54,752 nucleotides of DNA from Paracoccaceae bacterium (lineage in GTDB: Bacteria > Pseudomonadota > Alphaproteobacteria > Rhodobacterales > Rhodobacteraceae). The stretch lies in NCBI GenBank assembly GCA_026419405.1, contig JANZZL010000080.1, positions 1 through 54,752 on the forward strand. Reading direction: 5' to 3'. The translations under genes were made by a program, and so were the position numbers. Shown piece by piece: positions 48,468 to 54,752 of the stretch (position 1 is its first letter; each line of letters starts with the position of its first letter). Below the pieces are notes generated by a model. The model was not told the DNA's origin. It saw nothing but the letters and a program-made list of their open reading frames with translations, and made no database searches.

Positions 48468-49004
48468 TCAGTAGACGAAGCCCGCCCCCCGGCGGAGCGC
48501 CGCCGAAAGCGCCTCGGCGGGCCAGGTTCCGGCGCCGCCGCGCGCCTCGATCTCGGCGAGTTCGGCGCGCGCCAGCTCCATCTCGCCGGCCTCGACATGG
48601 GCCATGCCCTTGTAGGACCGGGCGAGGAGGTTGTCGGGATTGAGCGCGATCGCGCGCGCGTAGAGCCCCATGCCGAGCGCGACGCGCCCCGCCTTGCGGT
48701 GCGCGAAGCCGAGCACGGTGAGCGCGCGGTCGCCCCCGGCCTCGGCCATCGCCGAGGCGACGCGGATCGCCGACTCGTAGCGCCCCGCATGCGCCAGTTC
48801 GCGCGCGGCGCGGAACAGCGCGTCATCCGAGAAGCCGCTTTCCTCCGCCGCGACGCAGCGGCCCTTGCCGGCGTCCCACACGAAGCCGTCGGCGCAGGTC
48901 GTGGTGGTGGGCGTGGGTGCGGGCGGCGCGGGGTCGTCGTCGAGGACGGCGAGCGCGGGAAGCGGCGCGAGGGCGAGGGCGGCGGCGAGGGACAGGCGGC
49001 GCAT
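48468..49004 (-). CDS. Secreted TPR-containing protein with C-x-DG-x2-WD motif
   Basis: A 178-residue exported protein. The signal peptide is RRLSLAAALALAPLPALA. A Pro/Thr linker follows, then CADGFVWDAGKGRCV, which is the same Cys-Trp-Asp motif as in the adjacent 52-residue protein. Two to three TPR-like helical repeats come next (SDDALFRAARELAHAGRYES; ALGMGLYARAIALNPDNLLA; RSYKGMAHVEAGEMELARAE). A GGAGG site fixes the ATG at 49004. Likely a periplasmic scaffold; partner unknown. Confidence 0.75.
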   Translation of the reverse strand: MRRLSLAAALALAPLPALAVLDDDPAPPAPTPTTTTCADGFVWDAGKGRCVAAEESGFSDDALFRAARELAHAGRYESAIRVASAMAEAGGDRALTVLGFAHRKAGRVALGMGLYARAIALNPDNLLARSYKGMAHVEAGEMELARAELAEIEARGGAGTWPAEALSAALRRGAGFVY

Positions 49005-49057
49005 GGGGTGACCTCCGGCGGCTGACGCGCAAGAGGATAGCGCGCCCGCGTGGCAAT

Positions 49058-50365
49058 TCACCCCTCGCCGAACACCCGGGCGAAGATCGTGTCCACGTGC
49101 CTGAGGTGGTAACGGAGGTCGAACTTCTCCTCGAGCTCCGCCTCGGAGAGCACCGCGCGCACCTCCGGGTCGGCCTTGAGCTCGGTCAGGAAGTCGGCCC
49201 CCTTCTCCCAGACCTTCATCGCGTTGCGCTGCACGAGGGCATAGGCCGCCTCGCGGCTCAGGCCCTTCTGGGTGAGCGCGAGCAGCACGCGCTGGGAATG
49301 CACGAGCCCCCCGAGACGGTTCATGTTCCGCATCATGTTCTCGGGGTAGACGACGAGATTCTCGACGACATCCGTCAGGCGCGCCAGCGCGAAGTCGAGC
49401 GTGATCGTGGCATCCGGGCCGATCATGCGCTCCACGCTGGAATGGCTGATGTCGCGCTCGTGCCAGAGCGCGACGTTCTCGAGCGCCGGCAGAGCCATCG
49501 AGCGGACCATGCGGGCAAGGCCCGTGAGGTTCTCGGAGAGCACCGGGTTGCGCTTGTGCGGCATCGCCGAGGAGCCCTTCTGGCCGGGGGAGAAGTATTC
49601 CTCGGCCTCGAGCACCTCGGTGCGCTGCATGTGGCGGATCTCGACGGCGAGGTTCTCGACCGAGGAGGCGATGACGGCCAGCGTGGCGAAGAACATCGCG
49701 TGCCGGTCGCGCGGGATCACCTGGGTGCTGATCGGTTCGGGCTTCAGCCCGAGCCTGGCGCAGACATGGGCCTCGACCCGCGGGTCGACATTGGCGAAGG
49801 TGCCGACCGCGCCCGAGATCGCGCCGGTGGCGATCTCCTCGCGCGCGCGCGCGAGCCGCTGCCGGTTGCGCTGGAACTCGGCGTGGAAGCGCGCGAAGGT
49901 CAGGCCCATGGTCACGGGTTCGGCATGGATGCCGTGGCTGCGGCCGATCCGCGGCGTCAGACGGTGCTCGAAGGCACGCCGCCTGAGCGCGGCGAGAAGC
50001 GCATCGATGTCGGCCAGCAGGATGTCGGCGGCGCGGGCGAGCTGGAGGGCCAGCGTGGTGTCGAGCACGTCCGACGAGGTCATCCCCTGGTGGACGAAGC
50101 GCGCCGCGTCGGCCCCCACGATCTCGGCGAGGTGGGTCAGGAAGGCGATCACGTCGTGCTTCGTCACCCGCTCGATCTCCTCGATTCGGGCGAGGTCGAA
50201 GGCGGCGTCCTTCGCCTTCCAGACGGCGGCGGCGTTCTCCTTCGGGATGAGGCCGAGTTCGGCCATTGCATCTCCCGCGTGTGCCTCGATCTCGAACCAG
50301 ATGCGGAACCGCGTCTCCGGGCTCCAGATCGCGACCATCTCGGGGCGGGAATAGCGGGGGATCAT
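49058..50365 (-). CDS. purB: Adenylosuccinate lyase
   Basis: A 435-residue fumarase-superfamily enzyme acting twice in purine synthesis (SAICAR and adenylosuccinate cleavage). The start MIPRYSRPEMVAIWSPETRF is typical. FVHQGMTSSDVLDTTLALQL and GRSHGIHAEPVTMGLTFA are present, with the catalytic signature GSSAMPHKRNPVLSENL. RVLLALTQKGLSREAAYALV is in the C-terminal domain. Length normal. Confidence 0.97.
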   Translation of the reverse strand: MIPRYSRPEMVAIWSPETRFRIWFEIEAHAGDAMAELGLIPKENAAAVWKAKDAAFDLARIEEIERVTKHDVIAFLTHLAEIVGADAARFVHQGMTSSDVLDTTLALQLARAADILLADIDALLAALRRRAFEHRLTPRIGRSHGIHAEPVTMGLTFARFHAEFQRNRQRLARAREEIATGAISGAVGTFANVDPRVEAHVCARLGLKPEPISTQVIPRDRHAMFFATLAVIASSVENLAVEIRHMQRTEVLEAEEYFSPGQKGSSAMPHKRNPVLSENLTGLARMVRSMALPALENVALWHERDISHSSVERMIGPDATITLDFALARLTDVVENLVVYPENMMRNMNRLGGLVHSQRVLLALTQKGLSREAAYALVQRNAMKVWEKGADFLTELKADPEVRAVLSEAELEEKFDLRYHLRHVDTIFARVFGEG

Positions 50366-50440
50366 CGGCAGGACCCTTTCCTCGGCTGCGCGCGCCTCTT
50401 AGACTGGCGGCGGTAACGGGGCAAGGCGCGGGGGGGCGTC

Positions 50441-50905
50441 ATGTTGCCGAGGGGCATTGCCGACTTCGCCGGCCGGTGGGGGATCGACCGGCAGATCCTG
50501 GACCGCCGCGCGAACCGCCGCCTGTCGCTGCGCGGCGCGGTCGACTTCGTGCCGGACGGCGAGGGTCTGTTCTGCGAGGAGCGGGGGCTGCTCGATCCCG
50601 GCGAGGGCTCGCCCGCCGTCGAGGCGGTGCGGCGCTATCTCTGGCGCGCGGCCGGCACCGGGCGGATCGGCGTGCGCTTCGAGGACGGCCGGCCGTTCCA
50701 CCATTTCGACCTCGCGCCCCGGTCCGAGGCGGTGCACCGCTGCCCGCCGGACCTCTACCGCGCCGTCTACGACTTCGCGGACTGGCCGCGCTGGTCGGTG
50801 ACCTGGACGGTGACGGGGCCGCGCAAGGACTACGACAGCGTCACGCGCTACGTCCCCGAGGCGGCCGCGCTCGGGGGCGAACTGCCGCGCCGCGCGGCGG
50901 GCTGA
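50441..50905 (+). CDS. DUF6314-family protein
   Basis: A 154-residue protein with a calycin/lipocalin-like beta-rich pattern. GRWGIDRQILDRRANRRLSL is followed by RGAVDFVP, FEDGRPFHHFDLAP and VHRCPPDLYRAVYDFADWPR, ending with WSVTWTVTGPRKDYDSVTRY. These are the features of DUF6314, a Rhodobacterales family of unknown function. No signal peptide. Divergent from purB. Confidence 0.8.
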   Translation: MLPRGIADFAGRWGIDRQILDRRANRRLSLRGAVDFVPDGEGLFCEERGLLDPGEGSPAVEAVRRYLWRAAGTGRIGVRFEDGRPFHHFDLAPRSEAVHRCPPDLYRAVYDFADWPRWSVTWTVTGPRKDYDSVTRYVPEAAALGGELPRRAAG

Positions 50906-50992
50906 GGAGGGCCGGGGCGCGCGCCGCGGCGGCCGCGGGGGCAGAGCGCCATCCCGGAGCGGGGCGGGCGGGGTGGGGAGCGCACCCCGGAG

Positions 50993-51507
50993 CGACCCGG
51001 CCCGCAGGGAGGCGGGAACGACTCACACCGGGGCGCCCATCTCGGCGCATTGCGGAAGGTTCCCCGGGCGCGCGGGAACGGCGAACACCCGGTGCTGTCG
51101 CGCGCGGTCAGCCTCGAGGGTCCCCCGGGCGCGGGAACGGCGGCCGCATCGAACTCGTTGTCGAGCCGGCGGGCAGGGTCCCCCCGGGCGTGCGGGAACG
51201 GCGGCTGCGCGGGAGGCGTCGGCGCGGTGGCGGCGAGGGTCCCCCCGGTCGCGCGGGAACGGCGCCCGGCGTCCTCCCGCAGACCGGAACTGCTCCCACC
51301 CATCCTGCGGGCGTGCGGATAGGCCGCGAGAGGCGGGCGCGGGCGCTCCTGCATCAGCACCCGTCCTGCGGGCCTGCGCGAAGGCTCTTGCACCGGTCAT
51401 GATGATCTCGCAGCCGTCCACCCCTCCCGCGGGTGCGCGGAAGGGCCGATCGGCCCGTCGGTGACGTGGGGGCGGTCGCAGCCGTCGCGCAGGCGCGCGG
51501 CTGGGTC
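50993..51507. CRISPR. Degenerate CRISPR-like array, type I-E-like spacing, no cas genes
   Basis: Nine repeat copies at intervals of 60, 59, 61, 61, 62, 61, 61 and 60 bp. The core CGGGAACG lies at 51013, 51073, 51132, 51193 and 51254, each after a TCCCCC-GGGCGYG half. Later copies at 51316, 51377, 51438 and 51498 are decayed and share CACCC-TCC-GCGGGC-TGCG. Repeats of about 28-29 bp contain a short dyad (CCC...GGG), and the 32-35-base intervening segments are mutually unrelated. This is the geometry of a type I-E CRISPR. Orientation is uncertain; the reverse complement better resembles known I-E repeats (GTTCCC...GGATGG). The gene-free interval 50906-51615 holds nothing else, and overlapping long open frames are artefacts. 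Confidence 0.7.
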
Positions 51508-51615
51508 CCCGGAGCGGGGCCGGCGCGGCTTGATCCCGGTCATGGCGCCGCGCCGGCAATCCCGGCAGGGTCGTCGGGCCGCGCCGTGGGGGCGTGCCAG
51601 TCGGAGGTTGCCCGG

Positions 51616-52167
51616 ATGCCCGCGAGGATCGCCATCGTCTACGCCACCACCGAGGGCCAGACCCGCAAGGTGGCCCGCTTCGCCGCCGACCGGCTGGTGC
51701 AGGCCGGCCATGCGGTGGAGCTTCTCCGCGCCGAGGATGCCGAGGGGCTCGACCTCGGCCGCTTCGACGCGGCGATCCTGGCCGGCTCGGTCCATGTCGG
51801 GGCGTTCCAGGGCGCGCTCAAGGGCTTCGCCTATGCCCAGGCCGAGGCGCTGGCGCGTCTGCCCACGCTGTTCCTGCCGGTGTCGCTTGCCGTCGCCGGC
51901 GACGACCCCGACGACCGCGAGGGGATCGAGGAGGTCGTGGAGGGCTTCGTCCGCGATACCGGCTGGCGGCCCGGACGGATCGAGCACGTGGCGGGTGCCT
52001 TCCGCTTCGGCGAATACGGCGTGCTGAAGTCCTGGGCGATGCGCTGGATCGCCCGTCAGAAGGGCGAGGCCGCCCCGGCCCGCGGCGAGGACCGCGAGTA
52101 TACCGACTGGGAGAGGCTGGGGTCGGCGCTCGACGACTGGGCCGCCGGGCTGTGCAAGGCGACTTGA
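51616..52167 (+). CDS. Flavodoxin-domain protein (HemG-like)
   Basis: A 183-residue flavodoxin-fold protein of the COG4635/HemG type. FMN-binding loop: VYATTEGQTRKVARF (residues 8-22). AAILAGSVHVGAFQGALKGF and LPTLFLPVSLAVAGDDPDDR are the second and third flavin loops, and FGEYGVLKSWAMRWIARQKG is typical of the HemG side. It could be a menaquinone-dependent protoporphyrinogen oxidase, but aerobic alphaproteobacteria normally use HemJ, so the role is open. A GGAGG site sits eight bases before the ATG. Confidence 0.8.
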   Translation: MPARIAIVYATTEGQTRKVARFAADRLVQAGHAVELLRAEDAEGLDLGRFDAAILAGSVHVGAFQGALKGFAYAQAEALARLPTLFLPVSLAVAGDDPDDREGIEEVVEGFVRDTGWRPGRIEHVAGAFRFGEYGVLKSWAMRWIARQKGEAAPARGEDREYTDWERLGSALDDWAAGLCKAT

Positions 52168-52213
52168 TCCCGGCGGCGCGGGGCGGCATCAGGGGGGCGG
52201 GGAGGAACCGCCG

Positions 52214-52897
52214 ATGAAGCGCAGCCGCGTCAACGAGATCATGGCCGAGGCCGAGGCGATGATCGCCCGCTTCGGCTTCGCCCTGCCGCCCTTCGCCTGG
52301 TGGACGCCCGAGGAGTTCCGGCGGCGCGCTCCGGGAACCCGCGTCGTCGAGGCGCGGCTCGGCTGGGACATCACCGACTACGGCCAGGGCCGGTTCGACG
52401 CGCTCGGGCTGTTCCTGTTCACGCTGCGCAACGGCCGGCTGGCCGACCTGGAGCGGGGCCGCGGCATGGCCTATGCCGAGAAGCTCCTGATCTCGCGGCA
52501 GGACCAGCTCTCGCCGATGCACACGCACGTCATCAAGGCCGAGGACATCATCAACCGCGGCGGCGCGACGCTGGCGGTCGAGCTCTTCGGCTCGGACGAG
52601 GCGGGGGGCTTCGCGGAGGACCGCGGCGGCATCGTGCTCTGCGACGGCGTGGCGCGACCCTACGCCCCGGGCGAGGTGCTGCGGCTTGCGCCGGGCGAGA
52701 GCGTGACCCTGATGCCGGGCGACTGGCATGCCTTCTGGGGCGAGGGCGGCGACGTGCTGATCGGCGAGGTCTCGACCGTGAACGACGACCTGACCGACAA
52801 CATCTTCCGCGAGCCGATCGGGCGCTTCGCCGAGATCGAGGAGGACGAGGCGCCGCGGCACCTGCTGGTCAGCGACTACGACCGCTGGCTGTCTTGA
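52214..52897 (+). CDS. D-lyxose/D-mannose isomerase-family cupin
   Basis: A 227-residue cupin of the D-lyxose ketol-isomerase family (interconverts D-lyxose/D-xylulose and D-mannose/D-fructose). WWTPEEFRRRAPGTRVVEAR and GWDITDYGQGRFDALGLFLF are at the N-terminus. The metal site begins with MHTHVIKAEDIINRGGATLA (two His and Glu), with the later His in LMPGDWHAFWGEGGDVLIGE. The last part, EVSTVNDDLTDNIF, is family-typical. GGAGG precedes the ATG. Confidence 0.88.
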   Translation: MKRSRVNEIMAEAEAMIARFGFALPPFAWWTPEEFRRRAPGTRVVEARLGWDITDYGQGRFDALGLFLFTLRNGRLADLERGRGMAYAEKLLISRQDQLSPMHTHVIKAEDIINRGGATLAVELFGSDEAGGFAEDRGGIVLCDGVARPYAPGEVLRLAPGESVTLMPGDWHAFWGEGGDVLIGEVSTVNDDLTDNIFREPIGRFAEIEEDEAPRHLLVSDYDRWLS

Positions 52898-53096
52898 CCG
52901 GCGGGCGAGGGCGCAGGCGAGGGTACGGGTGAGGATGCGGGAAGGGGGGCTGTCTGCCCCCCTCCTGGCCTGGCGGCCAGTTCACCCCCCGAGGATATTT
53001 CCGGCAGGGAAGGGGCAGGGGCCGCGCCCCCGGCACGCCCCCGGCACGCACCGGGCACGCCCGGGACGCGCATCGGGACGGGCAGTGCCGCGGGGC
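52898..53096. other. Intergenic stretch with a CCCCGAGGATATTT element
   Basis: About 200 bp between convergent genes. It contains CCCCCCGAGGATATTTCCGG (about 52984-53003), which I recall as part of a common dispersed intergenic element in Rhodobacteraceae genomes. The rest is low-complexity, with CCCCCGGCACGC repeated near 53027-53050. Confidence 0.4.
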
Positions 53097-54377
53097 CTAT
53101 TCCACCGACTGCCGGATCCGGCGGATCACCAGCCAGACGGCGAGCACGACGGGCGGCGTCAGCGCGGCGGTGATCAGGCCGCGGCTCATCCCCATCGTCT
53201 CGGCCAGCGGATAGACGAGGTAGGCCAGCAGGTTCATCGCGTAGTAGCTGATCGCCACGACCGAGAAGCCTTCGACCGTCTTCTGCAGGCGCAGCTGGAG
53301 GTCGGCGCGGCGGTCCATGCTCTCGAGCAGCTTCTGGTTCTGGGCGGAGCGCTCCACATCGACCCGGGTGCGCAGCAGCTCGCCCGCCCGCTGCGCGGCG
53401 CGCGCCATGTTCTCGAGCCGCCGTTCGGTGGACTTCACGGTGCGCATCGCCGGGTCGAAGCGGCGCATCATGAACTCCGCGAAGGTCTGCCGGCCGTCGA
53501 AGCGCTCTTCCCGCAGCACGGCCACGCGCTGGTTGACCAGCGCCTCGTAGGCGCCGGTGGCGCCGAAGCGGAAGTGCGACCGGGCCATCACGTCCTCGAT
53601 CTCGGCCGAGAGGTCGAGGAGCCGCTTCAGCGTCTCCTCGGGCCGGGCGAGGTCGCCGCACATGCCGCTGACGACCTCCGAGAGCTCCACGTCGAGCGCG
53701 CCCATGCGCGGGGAGATCTCGCGGGCGCGGGCGAGGCCCAGCATCGACATCGTCTTGTAGGTCTCGATCTCGCAGAGCCGCTGCACGATCCGCCCGATGC
53801 GGCGGGGCCCGGTCTCGGGCCGGACGAAGACGGCGAAGCGCATGTGGCCGGCGGGGTCGATGCGGAAGTCGCCGGCGATCACGGCGGCGCCGTCGACCAC
53901 GGAGGAGACGGCGAGGCTTTCCGGAACGAACCAGTCGTCGAGTCGGCGGCGGATCACCGCGGCGTCGGTCTCGACCTCGACCCGGATCAGCGCCGAGGTG
54001 ACCCGCACGCCGGGGGCGGCCGCGAGCCAGTCCTCGGGGAAGAGGCGGAAGGTCTCGGCGTCGAAGGGCGTGGCGGCAAGGCCCTGGCCGAAGAGCGTGT
54101 AGGTCACGAACTCGGTGTGGCTCTCCCACTTGAGCTGGTGGCGGCCGATCTGGCCGAACCAGTGCGTCGCGCCGGGCTGCGGGTGCGGCGCGCCGTGCCG
54201 GTCGAGGAGCGCGATCAGGTGCGCCCGGTCGGCGGCGCGGTCGCGCCCGGCGGCCTCCTGCGGCTGCTTGATGGCGAGGAAGGCGGCCCGGCAGGGCGCC
54301 TCGAGCGAGGGGAAGGGCCGGGCGTGCAGTTCGTTGGCGAGCGCATAGCGCAGGGGGTGGTCTTCGATCGGGGGCAT
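53097..54377 (-). CDS. DUF3422-family membrane protein
   Basis: A 426-residue protein of the DUF3422 family. The N-terminus DHPLRYALANELHARPFPSL is its signature. TEFVTYTLFGQG and IETYKTMSMLGLARAREISP are next, then a long helical, coiled-coil-like part (about 230-360). Two C-terminal membrane helices (SYYAMNLLAYLVYPL; ALTPPVVLAVWLVIRRI) complete it. It resembles a CorA-like membrane-anchored coiled-coil layout; function unknown. Confidence 0.87.
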   Translation of the reverse strand: MPPIEDHPLRYALANELHARPFPSLEAPCRAAFLAIKQPQEAAGRDRAADRAHLIALLDRHGAPHPQPGATHWFGQIGRHQLKWESHTEFVTYTLFGQGLAATPFDAETFRLFPEDWLAAAPGVRVTSALIRVEVETDAAVIRRRLDDWFVPESLAVSSVVDGAAVIAGDFRIDPAGHMRFAVFVRPETGPRRIGRIVQRLCEIETYKTMSMLGLARAREISPRMGALDVELSEVVSGMCGDLARPEETLKRLLDLSAEIEDVMARSHFRFGATGAYEALVNQRVAVLREERFDGRQTFAEFMMRRFDPAMRTVKSTERRLENMARAAQRAGELLRTRVDVERSAQNQKLLESMDRRADLQLRLQKTVEGFSVVAISYYAMNLLAYLVYPLAETMGMSRGLITAALTPPVVLAVWLVIRRIRQSVE

Positions 54378-54512
54378 GGGTCGGTTCCGGTCCGTGTCGG
54401 GTTCCAGACTAGACCCGCCGCCGCCGCAGTAAACGTGCGGGGCGCGTATACCGCGGTCGACTGGCAGGGGCGCTACACCGGCCGGGCGGGGGGCCGGCGC
54501 GGCGCCTCGCGC

Positions 54513-54752
54513 TCAGTCGATCAGCGGCAGGAGCGCGTCGATCGACTTCTTCGCGTCGCCGTAGAACATCCGCGTGTTCTCCTTGTAGAACAGCGGGTTC
54601 TCGATGCCGGAATAGCCCGTGCCCTGGCCGCGCTTGGAGACGATGACCTGCTTGGCCTTCCAGACCTCGAGCACCGGCATGCCGGCGATGGGGCTGTTGG
54701 GGTCTTCCTGCGCGGCGGGGTTCACGATGTCGTTCGAGCCGATGACGATGAC
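54513..54752 (-). CDS. pntB: NAD(P) transhydrogenase subunit beta (3' part)
   Basis: The last 79 residues of PntB, the proton-translocating transhydrogenase subunit that carries the NADP(H)-binding domain [23 protein letters not shown] and [15 protein letters not shown] are the conserved NADP loop, followed by [20 protein letters not shown]. The frame is open to the window edge, so the 5' part lies beyond. It is on the minus strand, 135 bases beyond the DUF3422 start. Confidence 0.95.
   Translation of the reverse strand, partial: VIVIGSNDIVNPAAQEDPNSPIAGMPVLEVWKAKQVIVSKRGQGTGYSGIENPLFYKENTRMFYGDAKKSIDALLPLID

Noticed and set aside
50973-51559. Open frames of 160-180 codons through the CRISPR-like region.
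   Set aside because: They are periodic because the DNA repeats every 61 bp; no ribosome site and no protein-like composition.

Overview
The window is very GC-rich chromosomal DNA (clearly above 70% by eye). Gene content and order point to the Rhodobacterales (Rhodobacteraceae/Paracoccaceae) of the Alphaproteobacteria. Supporting evidence: a nuoL-nuoM-nuoN-birA-coaX-rnj block, a yajC-secD-secF-Mth938-ccmABCDG block, a bolA-grxD-purL neighbourhood, a DksA without its zinc-finger cysteines, a Hint-domain protein, and a holin/N-acetylmuramidase pair of the kind used by the Rhodobacter-type gene transfer agent (GTA). Nearly all the DNA is ordinary core genome. The non-core signal sits in unusually repeat-rich intergenic regions.

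Layout. 1-6834 (+): end of the complex I operon followed by biotin ligase, type III pantothenate kinase and RNase J. 6958-16037 (mostly -): RhlE-type helicase, RF3, an NTF2-like protein, a Hint-domain protein, a divergent SDR and transketolase, separated by GC-rich tandem repeats. 16316-20012: a coiled-coil/ZapA pair (+), then Grx4, BolA and PurL (-). 20438-26089: a candidate small RNA, a LysR regulator, a divergent fused indolepyruvate ferredoxin oxidoreductase and an acyltransferase. 26125-30014 (+): murI, argC, ccmE, then the endolysin/holin pair. 30035-35489: MoxR, DksA, an FAD monooxygenase, a membrane-protein remnant, a glycosyltransferase and SerS. 35662-41956 (+): YajC-SecD-SecF and the cytochrome c maturation genes ccmABCDG. 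42216-54752: aconitase, a DUF1223 protein, an LpxL-like acyltransferase, an isolated FliG, two small secreted proteins, PurB, a DUF6314 protein, a decayed CRISPR-like array, a flavodoxin, a D-lyxose isomerase-like cupin, a DUF3422 protein and the 3' end of pntB.

The observations most worth checking are these. (1) A degenerate array with about 61 bp periodicity at 50993-51507 looks like an orphan, decaying type I-E-like CRISPR, with no cas gene in the window. (2) A candidate small RNA of about 80 nt lies at 20438-20519 on the minus strand, with its own promoter, two hairpins, a CCUCCC single-stranded motif and a T8 terminator. (3) A perfect AGGTCA/TGACCT inverted repeat containing T-N11-A overlaps the ior promoter opposite lysR. 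(4) prfC, ccmE, the Mth938 gene, ccmA and ccmC share an arrangement in which the -10 box ends 6-7 nt before the ATG, which implies leaderless mRNAs. (5) Several intergenic tandem repeats occur, one of which duplicates the helicase tail-coding sequence beyond its stop codon.

No tRNA, rRNA, insertion sequence or intact prophage was recognised. Positions, reading frames and repeat spacings were read by eye. Family assignments rest on recognised motifs and gene order, not on database searches.
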